NCBI GenBank assembly: GCA_001247695.2
Contig: LGRX02028747.1
Span: 21,867 to 85,866, forward strand
DNA: 64,000 nt
Reading direction: 5' to 3'
Source of the DNA: Cymbomonas tetramitiformis
Taxonomy: Eukaryota > Chlorophyta > Pyramimonadophyceae > Pyramimonadales > Pyramimonadaceae
Below, piece by piece: positions 34,201-46,300 of the stretch. Each line of letters opens with the position of its first letter. Positions within the stretch are counted from its first letter, which is position 1. Under the pieces are notes generated by a model. It had not been told where the DNA came from, did no database searches, and saw only the letters and a program-made list of their open reading frames with translations. The translations under genes were made by a program, and so were the position numbers.

Positions 34201-37200
34201 CCACAGCGCCGGAAATGTGTGGCCCACGCGTGGGCAGCAACCTTCCGCCCGTGCCAGCTTTCACCCGTTCAAGCCCCTTTTACCCGCCCGCCATGTGCCC
34301 CCTTCACACGCACCCTTGACCGGGAGAGCACCACCTTCCCAGAGCCCTCGCAAGGGTGTCCCAGGCGAAGGATGCCCTGAAGGCGGGCGACACACGTAGC
34401 AGTGCCACGGCATCCGCAGGCGCACGTGCCGGAGGCCTTTCTGCGGCGGAGCTTGTTCTAAGCCTCTGAATCTACGGCTGTGCGAGGGTTTGGAACGACA
34501 TCCTTCGACGTGTGAAGCGCCACGTCGGATGCAGAGAGGCCTCGCCAATCTATTTGCGCCACCGTTGGGCTGTGCTGTTGGGGTGGATATCCCCACAGCG
34601 CCGGAAATGTGTGGCCCACGCGTGGGTAGCAACCTTCCGCCCGTGCCAGCTTTTACCCGTTCGAGCCCCTTTTACCCGCCCGCCATGTGCCCCCTTCACA
34701 CGCACCCTTGACCGGGAGAGCACCACCTTCCCAGAGCCCTCGCAAGGGTGTCCCAGGCGAAGGATGCCCTGAAGGCGGGCGACACACGTAGCAGTGCCAT
34801 GGCATCAGCAGGCGCACGTGCCGGCGAGCATCTGAATCTACGGCTGTGTGAGGGTTTGGAACGACATCCTTCGACGTGTGAAGCGCCACGTCGGATGCAG
34901 AGAGGCCTCGCCAATCTATTTGCGCCACCGTTGGGCTGTGCTGTTGGGGTGGATATCCCCACAGCGCCGGAAATGCGAGGCCCACGCGTGGGCAGCAACC
35001 TCCCACCCTTGCCAGTTTTGCCCGCCCGAACGCGCCTGCTTGCTGCTCACGGCGGCGAGGGCAAGTTCAAGGTGCGCACCCGACAGCACGTCCGTGGAGA
35101 TCTCTTCATTGTTGTATGTCACCAGCCGCACCTCCGGCCGCATCGCCCCCTTGCCCTTCTCGCCCTGCAAGGTGGTCATTCGCTGCCAGCCTCAACTCTC
35201 TCCAAGTTGCCGTCTCCCCCGAGCATGGGCGGCGCGCAGGGGCAGCGGCGGACACTCAACTCTTTGCGTTGGCACGGTCATCAATGAGGCCCCGGACATC
35301 GTCCGTGAGTGAAGAATCAACCCATGTGGCTTGATTCCAGCGTGCAGATCAGCAGAGGGCTGAAGCAACCACCGAACTCAAAAAACCGAGCGTCACAAGG
35401 AACGCCAAGGAACGACTTTAACATCCATCTCAAACAAGTCATTCAAAGGTCGCGGTATCGCCCCACAAAAGATCAGGGTGGCCAATGTTGGCTTGCCGAG
35501 ACGCGCGACACATCACGGCAGTAGGCCCCCTGTGCACGGTAGCAGGCCCCCTTTCCACGGCAGTAGGCCCCCTGTGCACGGCAGCAGGCCCCCTTTCCAC
35601 GGCAGTAGCCCACCTGTGCACGGGAATGTGCAGGATCGGTCACGGCAAGGCATGCGAGGTATCTGGATCGCCCGGCTGTTCTGTGATGAACCCCGTGCTT
35701 GCACGGAGGCGGCCGACCTTCGTGGGGGGTGGGGGGGTTTGGGCGGCATCACTTCAGGCTGTCAACATGCTGGATCAACCGGGATGAGCGCACAGTCTGC
35801 ACGTGCGCGCCATCTGGCAAGCTCCCGCACCTGCCCCTGCTCCTCCGGGATGTACGCCAGGATGATGATGCTGTCGCCGTATGGGGCAAGCCCAGAGATG
35901 TAGTACTCTGTCTGAAACTGCGCAACCACCTCCACGAACCGCACGGCCATGATGGTCTCCCCCCTGAGGCCCCCTGCCCCCAGCCCCGGACCCTCCTTCC
36001 CCTGCCTGGGTCCGCCGCCGGCATCACAGCGCTCCGTGACATCACCTTTGCAATCTGCACGGTCCATCCACCCCGCCCCATCCCGTCCAGTAAGTCAACG
36101 TGTTCTCACTAAAGTACCATTGAGAAAACGGTCTGAAAGCTTCCGCTGCAATCAAGTTGCCACTGCCAGAAGCGCTCAGTCTCAGTCTTTTCCCAGCCCC
36201 TCGCCATGCACGCGTGCCAGCCTCGCCCACCCCCGCTGAGCCCCTCGCCATGCACGCGTGCCAGCCCACCCCGCTGAGCCCCTCGCCATGCACGCGTGCC
36301 AGCCTCGCCCACCCCCGCTGAGCCCCTCCCCATGCACGCGTGCCAGCGCTATCCAAGCCCCCTTAGCCCCTTTCCTTGCACACGCGCCAGCCTGGGCCAC
36401 GCTCTTCTCTCTCTCTCTGGCATCATGACGTGGGACCAAGGAGGACTGTTGGCATGTCATCTCTCATGATGTGGGACCAAGGAGGACTGTTGGCATGCCA
36501 TCTCTCATGACGTGGGACCAAGGAGGACTGTTGGCATGTCATCTCTCATGACGTGGGACCAAGGAGGACTGTTGGCATGTAATCTCTCATGACGTGGGAC
36601 CAAGGAGGACTGTTGGCATGTAATCTCTCATGACGTGGGACCAAGGAGGACTGTTGGCATGTAATGTCTCATGACGTGGGACCAAGGAGGACTGTTGGCA
36701 TGTAATCTCTCATGACGTGGGACCAAGGAGGACTGTTGGCATGTCATCTCTCATGACGTGGGACCAAGCAGGACTGTTGGCATGTAATCTCTCATTACGT
36801 GGGACCAAGGAGGACTGTTGGCATGTCATCTCTCATGACGTGGGACCAAGGAGGACTGTTGGCATGTCATCTCTCATGACGTGGGACCAAGGAGGACTGT
36901 TGGCATGTAATGTCTCATGACGTGGGACCAAGGAGGACTGTTGGCATGTCATCTCTCATGCCGTGGGACCAAGGAGGACTGTTGGCATGTCATCTCTCAT
37001 GACGTGGGAACAAGGAGGACTGTTGGCATGTCATCTCTCATGATGTGGGACCAAGGAGGACTGTTGGCATGTAATCTCTCATGACGTGGGACCAAGGAGG
37101 ACTGTTGGCATGTAATCTCTCATGACGTGGGACCAAGGAGGACTGTTGGCATGTAATCTCTCATGACGTGGGACCAAGGAGGACTGTTGGCATGTTATCT

Positions 37201-40200
37201 CCAGAGTTTTCCGTCACAAGCCCGATGGCGTCAGCAGACGGGAAGGGAGAGACAGGCGAGACACACATGCCAAGAGCTTTAGAAGGACGCCCCCACTCAA
37301 GTCTTTCCTGATCACTCTAAGGGGGGTGAAAGCTTGGTCTAGCTCCAGTGCAGGAGTGGCTGCAGCGCATGTTTGGAAACTTCTCTGCTCGGGCATTTTG
37401 TGGCACTTGTAGAGAGGGACGAGGTTGACCTTGATGCAGTCTGCCCAGCCGATGAAGAGCAGACCCTCGTTCGCCCAGTGCAGATGTGCACGGAACAACT
37501 CAGGTCGAGGGCTGTCTCGTGGACGGTCGATATAAGTTATGCGCTGATTCGCCGCCCAATCGTACATCTGCCAAACACAAGTCATCCAGGTAACTATCAG
37601 CCTCGGCACATACGCAGCAAAATTGTCGGGTGCAGCTGCCGCGAAGATGAAGAACCTAGAAAGAACATCACTGTTGAGCTGAAAGCTGGGAGCACGGTCA
37701 CCTTAACTCCAGCGTCATTAGCCCAAGCAATGAGGCTTCCACACCACTTCACCGCATGTATCGTACCCTCCCCTTTGTGCAGTACGTGATCGCGATTGCC
37801 CAGCCAGCCCTGTGCGCTCCCCTCCCCTCACGTCCTCCCATCCCCTCCCCTCTCCTCACCTCCCCCCTCCCCTCCCCCCCTCCCCTTGAGTTCCTCCGCC
37901 CACTCCTCCCCCACTGTGGAATCCTGGCACTGCTCCCAGGTAATGTTCTCCTGTAGTTCTCTCCAGCTCAAGATCGCACCCCTTCGCTGTGAAACTTCTA
38001 GCAGTAGAGTCTAGGAGTCTAGCAGAGGCTCGGGGTTCAGGCCTTCGACTTGAGACACGCCACTGCCGCCTCTGCAGAGGACGATCGAAGCACCTAGCAC
38101 CTTCACGTCCCTGTAGTGAAGTATCCCCCGCAACGAAGTAGTGTGCACCTTCCGTCCTCGACGGTCAGAGGTCCTCAAGCACGCCCTACTGCTGGCGCCC
38201 CGATGAAGGGTGAATCGATGAGTGGGGAAGCAAAAGGCGGCCGGCAACCGGTTGATGCACTCTTCTGAGGTCAGACCGGCTGCTCACTGCCGGCAACCGG
38301 TTGATGCACTCTTCTGAGGTCAGACCGGCTGCTCACTGCCGGCGACCGGTTGATGCACTTTTCTGAGGTCAGACCGGCTGCCCACTGCCGGCGACCGGTT
38401 GATGCACTCTTTTGAGGTCAGACCGGCTGCTCACTGCCGGCGACCGGTTGATGCACTCTTCTGAGGTCAGGCCGGCTGCCCACTGCCAGCGACCGGTTGA
38501 TGCATTCTTTTGAGGTGAGACCGGCTGCCCACTGCCGGCGACCGGTTGATGCACTCTTTTGAGGTGAGACCGGCTGCCCACTGCCGGCAACCGGTTGATG
38601 CACTCTTCTGAGGTGAGACCGGCTGCCCACTGCCGGCGACCGGTTGACGCACTTTTCTGAGGTCAGGCCGGCTGCCCACTGCCGGCGACCGGTTGATGCA
38701 CTCTTCTGAGGTCAGACCGGCTGCCCACTGCCGGCGACCGGTTGATGCACTTTTCTGAGGTCAGGCCGGCTGACCACTGCCGGCGACCGGTTGACGCACT
38801 CTTCTGAGGTCAGGCCGGCTGACCACTGCCACAGGCGTAGGGCTAGGTGTAAAGGAGCGGCGGGGAACCTATCCAAACAATGTGGGGCGCTTATTGGCGG
38901 GTTGTGAGGTTGGAGAGGAGCAGGTGCCCCTGGAGGAGAGAGCGGCTCGGACAGGGCAAACCTTCGAGTTCAAGATGAGATTTCCTGCCAGTCCGCCCGT
39001 GACGATCTGGCGTGATTTTTTTATGGCGTAGTCCGGATCCAGTGCAACGGTCTGTTACGGATTCCGGAGCGGAGACAAACATAGAGTCAGGAATTGGGAG
39101 AAGAAAAGCTCGTTAATAGGAGGAGGAAGGCTGCATTGAAAACAGGCGGGTTGGAGTCTGGAACCCGAGGAGGAAGATGGCGACGACTCATTGAGGCCGA
39201 CTGCGCAGAAGCAGTCAAGCAAGAGCTCTGTAACAGGGGACGGCACGGGTGGATGGTGTAGAGTACGGTGCACGAGCTGGCCCACCTTGATCGGTCTGTG
39301 GTATTCATAGCTGTTCTGCTCCTCGCTATAGAGAGCACTCACCTGCCGGTCACCCGTGCCGTTCACACTTGTCAACCGCCGTCAAGAAAGCCTGAGTGGC
39401 CACAGGCAGGCGGTCTCCCGTGCCACCCGGCGAAATAGCGAGTGCTACCGGGGACCTCTGCGCGGGCAGGGAGACAATCCTCTGGATACCAAAAACCCGA
39501 AAAGTTGGCAAAAGGATATTAGCTTGAGTGTGGAAGCGGTAATGACACGGCATAGAGCTCCCATTCCCGAGGATCGCTTGCTGTTATTTCGACGGAATCG
39601 GGAGGGGGATGAGAAGGGGTTGCACATGGCCTCCCTAAGTACGCCTCTCTGTGGGACGGAGCAGAAACCTAAAAACGTATTTAATTCGCAACAATATTTG
39701 ATGCGCAGAGTGGTTACACACAAGCGTCGGCACAGCGAGGAGAGACTGGGACAGAAGAGGGCATGGGACAGGAGAGCACAAAGTTCGGTTGTTCACCTAT
39801 GACGCAATGCTTGCCGCTGCCAAAGACAGTCCGCTATACACGATGCGCTGTGAAGTACGCATCAGGGAAGGAGAAGCTTTCGTGTGGTGGGAGAGCCGAA
39901 AGATGGCTCTCGGACGAGGTCTCAAGTTGAGGTGCGCTTGCACACGAATCCTACGTGCTGAAGAAGGCAAAGGATGAAGGGAAGGGGGAATGGAAACCCA
40001 GGATTCACAAGAGGAACCACAACAGGGCTGGTGACAACGCACCACCACGGTGCCGTCGTCGGAGCAACTCCCAACATACTCGCCGCGGCTATCGAAGCAC
40101 AGTTCGTTCACCGTCATGCTGTGTGCTGCAAACTGCTTCACCTGCCAGGGTAGAAAAGCACACCAGTAGAAGGGAGTCGCATTCAGCGGTAACCTCGGAA

Positions 40201-42149
40201 ACTAGCCATTTCACGCTGCCCTCGACTGAACCCATCTCCATGCGCCGCTGCCTCTGAAGATGTCGATTGACTTCGTGCGTCTTTAGGTAGTATCTCTATC
40301 GTACGCACATAGCACTGAGGAGGAAACGGTATTACGCGCGGATTTACGGATGAAAGGCGCAGGAGACCGAGTGACTGCAACGCGCCACAGCCCGTCGTAC
40401 AGGTAGGTCGCGTGGAGACGAAGAGCTCCTCGTGCGGAGGAGGCTTCATTGTATGGTCGACGCGTGCGTGCTGTTTGTCGCGGACACCGGGAGCAGAAGC
40501 CCTTGCGGCACTATACAACCGATCAGAGTGCCCCAACGAATTCGCGTCTCAAGCTCTGAAAGTCCTGCTTGCCAGCAACGCAGCTGAGGCGCGCGCGCTG
40601 TTCTTTGCATCCTATCACTCACAACGATGTTGAACCGGGGGACCCCTTCTCCTACAGCCTGCCAGAGCTTGAGACGCAAATTCGTTGGAGCACTCTGATC
40701 GGTTGTATAGTGCCGCAAGGGCTTCTGTCCTGCTGACTCCGTTGAACCGGCTACCAGAGAAAATGAGGCGGAGCAGCGGCCTGCAGAATATTGTACGGTA
40801 GTCTGCACCCTGCTGAAGTTTGGAGAAGGGCAAACCTCATTTCCATTGAAATCTAGCAGGTGGACGTTGCCGTTGTGAGTTCCCAAGGCAAGAATCTTAG
40901 GGGAGACGCAGAGACAGGACGCAGCATCGTTGGCAAGGATTTCAGGCACGCTGGAGCCTGAGCCGAATCGCTGGTACTTCAACCTGAGGAAGAATACACA
41001 CCAGCGAGTCAGAGTCTTCGAACCAATAGAGTAGGGCACACGTGTGACTTCATAGCTAAAATACAGGCTTCAGGAATAAACCTAGTTTGGCAGATAAGCT
41101 AGTTCGCAACACGCTTCGATCGTGTCAGCGGATATTCGTAGATTCTGAGCCTGGCCGACGAGTATGCTAGACGGCGATTCATGCATAGATGCTCATAGAG
41201 TCTGCGCCTGACCGACGAGTATGCTAGACGGTGTTTCAGGCATAGATGCTCGTAGAGTCTGCGCATGGCCGACGAGTATGCTAGACAGTGCTTTAGGCAA
41301 CGATACTCGTAGAGTCTGCGCCTAACCGACGAGTATGCTGGCTTGCCGGTACTTCCGGCATAGGTTTCTCAGTTGGGACGAGTAGAAATATGTTGCAGTT
41401 ATCTCTGCCAGTTTGGCACTTGCCGACAAAGGAACGCCAAATCGAGCGAAAACTCGTACTCATAGAAAACCCGAAGAGAGCGCAAGCAAACAAAATTCGA
41501 TTGCGAGTCTCAGGGAGGTTGCATTAACAGGCTTAACGATTGTGGAAAGCAGAAGAAAACAGATCGCTGTTATCCTTCAGGCCTGATCAGCGGAGCTCAA
41601 AGAGCAGGAATTTCAAATCTTTAGGGTAACTTAAGGTATCATAGTCGCGTTTGGACAGGTTGCGGTGGAGCTGGTACGTGATGCAACTTGAGACATGCCC
41701 CATCCACGAAATAGCGCTACTTTAACCGCGCACACACAAAAGTCGAGCTTGAGTAGCGAATATCCTTTGCCTAGTATTTTCCTACTACAACATCCCGTTT
41801 ATATATGCGTTGGATTATCATCCACAACGCTACAACAGTCCAATGAAGCAAGACGCACTGAACCGACTGCTAACCCATCGTTTACACCTGTCCCAGAATT
41901 GTAGGAGAGTCTTGTTTGGGGAGATCAGTGTCAAGGAGGGAGAAATATTGGCCCTTCCTATACATTTTCTTTAAATATTTCTCTCTCAAGACAGAAATAT
42001 ACGAGCGGTATAACCTTCTGAAGATTTGTTTACGACCTGGTTGTGATTACATCGACGAAAGACAACGAGAAGAAAAGAGGTCCTTGAACACTGATTGCTA
42101 AGAGATGGTCGATTGATCACCTTGGCTCATCCTCTTCTTCCTCCTCCAT
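25248..42149 (-). CDS. VPS41: VPS41, HOPS complex subunit (vacuolar/endosomal tethering)
   Basis: Exons (minus): 42149-42121, 40983-40836, 40141-40043, 39342-39286, 39051-38962, 37809-37702, 37567-37430, 36054-36046 (tentative), 36001-35831, 35164-35080, 32148-32038, 31842-31745, 31366-31280, 30581-30357, 30123-29875, 29555-29433, 27768-27676, 27503-27324, 26796-26434, 25878-25737, 25336-25248. They total 2694 nt, 897 aa, with every phase agreeing. The start [10 protein letters not shown] is followed by LKYQRFG and a WD40-like propeller ([36 protein letters not shown]). Then come [20 protein letters not shown] and alpha-solenoid/CHCR repeats (AERWV-type [43 protein letters not shown]). The C-terminal RING ligands are C832/C835, C855, H857, H860, C863, C875 and C878. 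HOPS drives Rab7/Ypt7-dependent fusion at the vacuole. The sequence is closest to the plant form. Confidence 0.93.
26070..26143. repeat. Copy A of a dispersed repeat within VPS41 introns
   Basis: About 74 bp matching 28360-28434 in direct orientation, with the shared core GATGCCCACGTGGCTAGCCG. It lies in intron 19. Confidence 0.75.
26815..26930. repeat. Direct duplication in VPS41 intron 18
   Basis: Two copies of about 45 bp sharing CCCTTCTTCCTTCGACCCAC and ACCCAACGAGCGCTGCTACA lie at 26815-26862 and 26880-26925, just upstream of the acceptor for the CHCR exon. Confidence 0.8.
28360..28434. repeat. Copy B of a dispersed repeat within VPS41 introns
   Basis: The partner of 26070-26143, in intron 16, with a few substitutions. 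Confidence 0.75.
29220..29385. repeat. About 22-bp minisatellite in VPS41 intron 16
   Basis: About seven copies of a unit with GCGCGCGGCAGGCGATGAAT and variants. Confidence 0.85.
32215..32480. repeat. 45-bp minisatellite in VPS41 intron 10
   Basis: About five copies of a pyrimidine-rich unit (CCCGCCCGCCATGCCCCATT plus TACCTGCCCCCTATGCCCCC), then two copies of CCCTGTACACGTGCGAGGCA. Confidence 0.9.
32490..35010. repeat. Seven-copy tandem repeat with 366- and 393-bp units in VPS41 intron 10
   Basis: The landmark GAGGGTTTGGAACGACATCC recurs at about 32573, 32965, 33358, 33724, 34091, 34484 and 34849, giving spacings near 392, 393, 366, 367, 393 and 365. The two lengths differ by one segment (GAGGCCTTCCTGCGGC...GCCTC), present in some copies. 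The copies are highly similar, so the array is young. Open frames on both strands are repeat artefacts. Confidence 0.95.
35520..35625. repeat. About 21-bp minisatellite in VPS41 intron 9
   Basis: Five copies of CGGCAGTAGGCCCCCTGTGCA or the TTTCCA variant. Confidence 0.85.
36190..36385. repeat. About 47-bp repeat in VPS41 intron 7
   Basis: Four to five copies containing CAGCCCCTCGCCATGCACGC and GTGCCAGCCTCGCCCACCCC. Confidence 0.85.
36424..37200. repeat. 41-bp minisatellite in VPS41 intron 7
   Basis: About 19 nearly identical copies of a unit made of GACGTGGGACCAAGGAGGAC plus TGTTGGCATGTAATCTCTCA plus T, varying mainly at TAA/TCA and at single sites. Confidence 0.97.
38245..38830. repeat. 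49-bp minisatellite in VPS41 intron 5
   Basis: Twelve copies of GGCGACCGGTTGATGCACTC plus TTCTGAGGTCAGACCGGCTG plus CCCACTGCC, with few substitutions. Confidence 0.97.
40491..40731. repeat. Long inverted repeat in VPS41 intron 2
   Basis: The arms 40491-40559 and 40663-40731 (about 69 nt) are reverse complements with about four mismatches, around a loop of roughly 100 nt. It would form a long hairpin in the VPS41 pre-mRNA. Confidence 0.88.
41100..41345. repeat. About 60-bp tandem repeat in VPS41 intron 1
   Basis: Four copies centred on GACGAGTATGCTAGACGG and GCTCGTAGAGTCTGCGCCTG, spaced 59-61 bp. Confidence 0.88.
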
Positions 42150-43319
42150 ATTTTTCCCAGGTTAAGGCACAAGGTACAATATCACTTTGAACTCTTTGGA
42201 ATATATGATGAGCTATTAAAATTTCCCGTCGTTTGATTCGAAAGGGTTTTGCTTGTGCGTGTTCCAGAGAGAGAGTTCCAGTTCCACTATAAAATTGTGA
42301 ATCCTGAATGCCGATGCGATCGGATGGCTACTCGCACTCGTCGTCGTGACACGCGACTGTCGACTGTCATGTCACTGTCGTGTGGCTCACTTTTGTTTTC
42401 TTTCTCGACGCGAGGTACCGAGCTGTCGCTGTCGCGTGACGGGTATCGTGCGGTGGTATCCCATAGATTTTGTAGATACCAAGTTACCAACCGCAAGATT
42501 TTTAAATAGATAGGAGCTGAGACTTGTTGTTGTGTCCACTGGAACTTCGTGTCGACACTTGACGTATTATTTCCCCTTAAACCTGTGACACAGTAGCGGA
42601 AGAGCCCTATAACCAAACGTAACGTATGATAAACGCTGTTCGCGCTCCCAGCAGATGCACCGAAGGTGCCAACATTATCGCACCGAAGGTTATCATTCCA
42701 AACACACACACACAAATCTCCCCATCCGACACAGTATGAGTATTAGTATATGGAGATTCCATATTTAAGACAATATGTTTTTTAAGCACGTCGTCCGATC
42801 AAACCGATTCGATCATATAACTATTGACGCATCAAAAGTCGATCAGTTTCTTGAAGGATTCTTTTTGGCGTCGGATATTCATACTATTTCTATATAGAAT
42901 ATACGAGATTTTGCCATGAAGACTTGATACTTTGACGAGGAAATAGTTGAATAGTACGCGCCTGTTGAGGAAATAGTACCCCTCTACTTGAAAGGAAACT
43001 CCGACTTGCAAATTGTCCACAACAGCGAAACAGAGACGGCCGGACCCAAAGAAAGAGCGCACAGCGCGAGGCGCAAGGCGCAAGGCTATTCGAGCCTGTG
43101 ACAGGAACGTTCGGTTTGGACGCTCGCCATCTTACAATTCGACAGGTTGATGATATATGTTTTATGTCTTAGAATGTGACGACCGCTGATCAGATGCCAA
43201 CTCACGGACTTTCAAGGTTGAAAGTTCGAACATTAAAGCCGCACTCGTATTTGCCACATAGAACCCGATTTTGAAAGCGGGCACTAGTTGAGAGGAGGTG
43301 CTCTCACGCGCGGGGAAAA
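42150..43319. promoter_or_regulatory. Divergent intergenic region between VPS41 and the helicase-nuclease gene
   Basis: About 1.17 kb containing both 5' flanks. It has a short (CA)n tract near 42700 but no recognised promoter motif and no supported gene. Confidence 0.4.
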
Positions 43320-46300
43320 ATGCATCTTGAAAGATATTTTCGCAGCGGTGCGAGAGATCTTTTGCGCGCGAGTGCGCCTTTCTTCCATATGCCCGCTCAG
43401 CGATGTGAACCGCGTTCCCAAGCCTTGTGCCTGCACACTGCAATGGCCAGATGCGGCGAGTCACAGCAGCGCACTCACAGACACAGGCCACATGTCGCTC
43501 GACGCGCGCAGTGCCACACATTCACGCCTCGTTCATTGCTGCACGCCGGTGTTTCACTGGGGTGTTTGCATATCTCCGTTCGCGCACCGAGGCTACGGTT
43601 GCGAGGGGGCGCTCCACTCCCCACCTCCGCGACCCTCGCTGACGCTGAGGAAGACGCCGCCTCCACTGCCAGCTCACAGGCGCCGTCCTCCAAGGAGGGT
43701 GCGGATGGCGGCTTGCACGTGGATGTGGATCTGAAGGTACGTGCAGACACGTGCAGACAGCTTGCCTCGCGTGCTGGACTGCTTGTGCATGACAGCCTCG
43801 GCTGCAGACTCCTCGCTAGAACGTTAAGTGCCAAATTTTGGCCCACTTGTTGGCCACGTGGCCGCCGCCCTTCGGAGCTCTACTAGGTTTTTTGTTCCCG
43901 ATAAGTGATGTGTGGGTGGAACCACTCCTTCCGCGTTGCTCCTTGAGACGTCTGGCTGCGCCGAACATCTCAAAGAGATCGCGACATATTTTCGCCTCAT
44001 AAAGTAAGCTGCGTAGTGATATTTGCCCTGGCCCCACCGAGACATATCACCGTGGTCCCTCCTTTCTTTCTGTTCTGTGGCAATGAGTGGGTCGTTCCTT
44101 CCCTCCCATGCCCTCCGGTGCGGCCGTAACTCACTGTCATTCGTGGTGCTACCGCAGCCAGCATCCCAGGAGCAGGCTGCAATCGTGGCAGCATTCGTAT
44201 CCGGTGCTAATGTGATCGTGAACGCGGTGGCCGGGAGTGGCAAAACTACCACAATCCTTCACGTTGCGAAGGCGCTACCTCACCGACGGATATTGGTTCT
44301 TACCTATAACGCGCGCCTCAAGCTCGCTACCCGTGCTGCTATCCAACACTACGGCCTTCGAAACGTTGAGGTCAAGGACCCTGCCGGACTTCTTAGCTGC
44401 CCCCGCCGTGTACCTCCGCGGGACGCAGTTCCTTTGTTGTGTGCATCGTCAAGTTCCCATCCCACCCCATCCAATCCAACCCATTCTCATCTTCTCCATG
44501 TGCCCTCGACCGTTGCCCCTCACTGTACCCCCCTTGTGTTTCAGGGTTCACTTGCTTTCGATCGCCTTCGATCGTACAAACATAGCGTCGAAATCCCCTA
44601 CCCTTTATGCTTGCCCGCCATCGACTGCCAACTCCAGTGCTTAACCTTTCCTCGAGCGCGTTCCTTGGATGGGAAATCTGCCATCTTGGTGTCGAGGGTG
44701 GCTAGCATATGAGCGTCCGGCGCCCGCTTCCAGAGGAGAGGAGAGGAGATCCACCGAGTGGGGCTCGTTTCCTTTGACCCCGCCTGCGCTCCCAGGAGTT
44801 ACCATGGATTCTCCTGCCTTCATGTTACACCCTAAACCCTACGCCCTCACCTCCAGTAAGTTGGGAGCCACCTCGCGCGAATCCACTCGGCCGCTTCTCG
44901 AACATTCTTTAGGGAGATTGTGAACGTCGGTGGCCTAGCGCCACGTGCACAGGACAAATCACCGGCAACACTCGCAGCTCTGATGCCGCCGACGACACCA
45001 ATGCCAGCTGGTTTTCGTCCGTTGACTTCAGCATGCGCCGGGTTGCGCAGGCCCACTCCTTCCATGCTGCGGGGGCGAAGTTCTACGCCGGGCATGTTAG
45101 CGAGCATGCCGCCGACTTTCGCACAGATAAAGGCCTCATGCGGCTTGTGAAGGAGCCCCGGCCTCCATCACGGGCCCTGGTGCTGGGCGGGGACCCCTTC
45201 GACGCACTCGTGGTGGACGAGGCCCAGGACCTCAAGCCGCTGTTGTTCCAAGTCGTGCAGAAGCTGCGCGAGGACATTGGTGCGGGCCTTGGCCAAGAGC
45301 CGCAGCTCCTCATGCTCGGCGATGAGCGGCAGTGTATCTATGGCTTCCAGCAGGCGGACGCCCGTTACCTCACCGTCGCCTCGAAGGCCCTGCCGTCCTC
45401 CCTGCCTTGGCAGACCCTCCCACTGCGGACAAGGTACGAGAGAGTAGGCGCCCGGATCAGCCCACCACCGTGCCAGGCACGTCCTGTCGCCAAGTCGGTA
45501 GCTCGGTGACCGTCTGTGCCATGATGCTCCTTCTCTCGTTCCTATCTTTCCCAGCTTTCACCCCTGACCGCCCTCCGGACTCTCTCTCGGCACCTTCGAG
45601 TGCGCTGAAATCCGCGCTTCTTTTGGTGGACCTTTGCTGCGGATCACTTCGAGACGAACATGCCCGACCACTACCTCCCATTGCGCAGGACCTTGGCCTC
45701 GAGGCGCCTTTCCTCCTCTCTTGAACTGGGCCCTAAAGATGGACTCTGCTGAGCATTTTGAAATTCCCGCCGCCCGTCCTCCCTCCCGTTTCATCCGTGG
45801 CACCCTCCCGTGTGCTACCGCCCTTGGCCCCCGCCGCCTATGTGCAGTTTCCGCTGCACTGGAAGCATCGCTCAGTTCGTGAACGACGCGATGATCGGCT
45901 TCGATCTCATCCACGTCCCGGCGGGGACCCTGAGGGGCCTTCCTGTGCAGTACCTCGTGGGTGCCCCTTGGAACATAACGCGCCACGTGTTCGATGAGCT
46001 CATGCGCGGCTTTCAGGATGCGAGCTTCGCCCCGAGCGATGTATTCGTGCTCGCTCCCAGTGTGCGTAACAACAACACAAAAAGTTTCACTCCGCTGCAG
46101 GACCTGGAGAACCGCCTGGTCAACGCCGGCATTCCAGTCTACACCTCCAACACTGAAGAGGTGCGTCGATACGCCCTGCCCTAACTCGTAGCAACCTACA
46201 TAAGCGGCAGGCATCTATTGTTCATCTTTGACACCGGCGAGGTGCATCAACACACTATGTGATTCTACCTAACTAGCCCCCCACACACCACCCGGTTCTG

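Noticed and set aside
32181..35287. Many open frames with repeated Pro-rich or Arg-rich peptides on both strands
   Set aside because: These are products of the 45-bp and 366/393-bp arrays in VPS41 intron 10. They have no codon bias or family resemblance and repeat with the unit.
36424..37200. Regular 41-bp array considered as a CRISPR array
   Set aside because: The units abut with no unique spacers, and the setting is a eukaryotic intron.
44825..44845. CCCTAAACCC-type telomere-like words (also near 55714)
   Set aside because: Only one to two repeats each, inside an intron or intergenic DNA. Too short to be interstitial telomere sequence.
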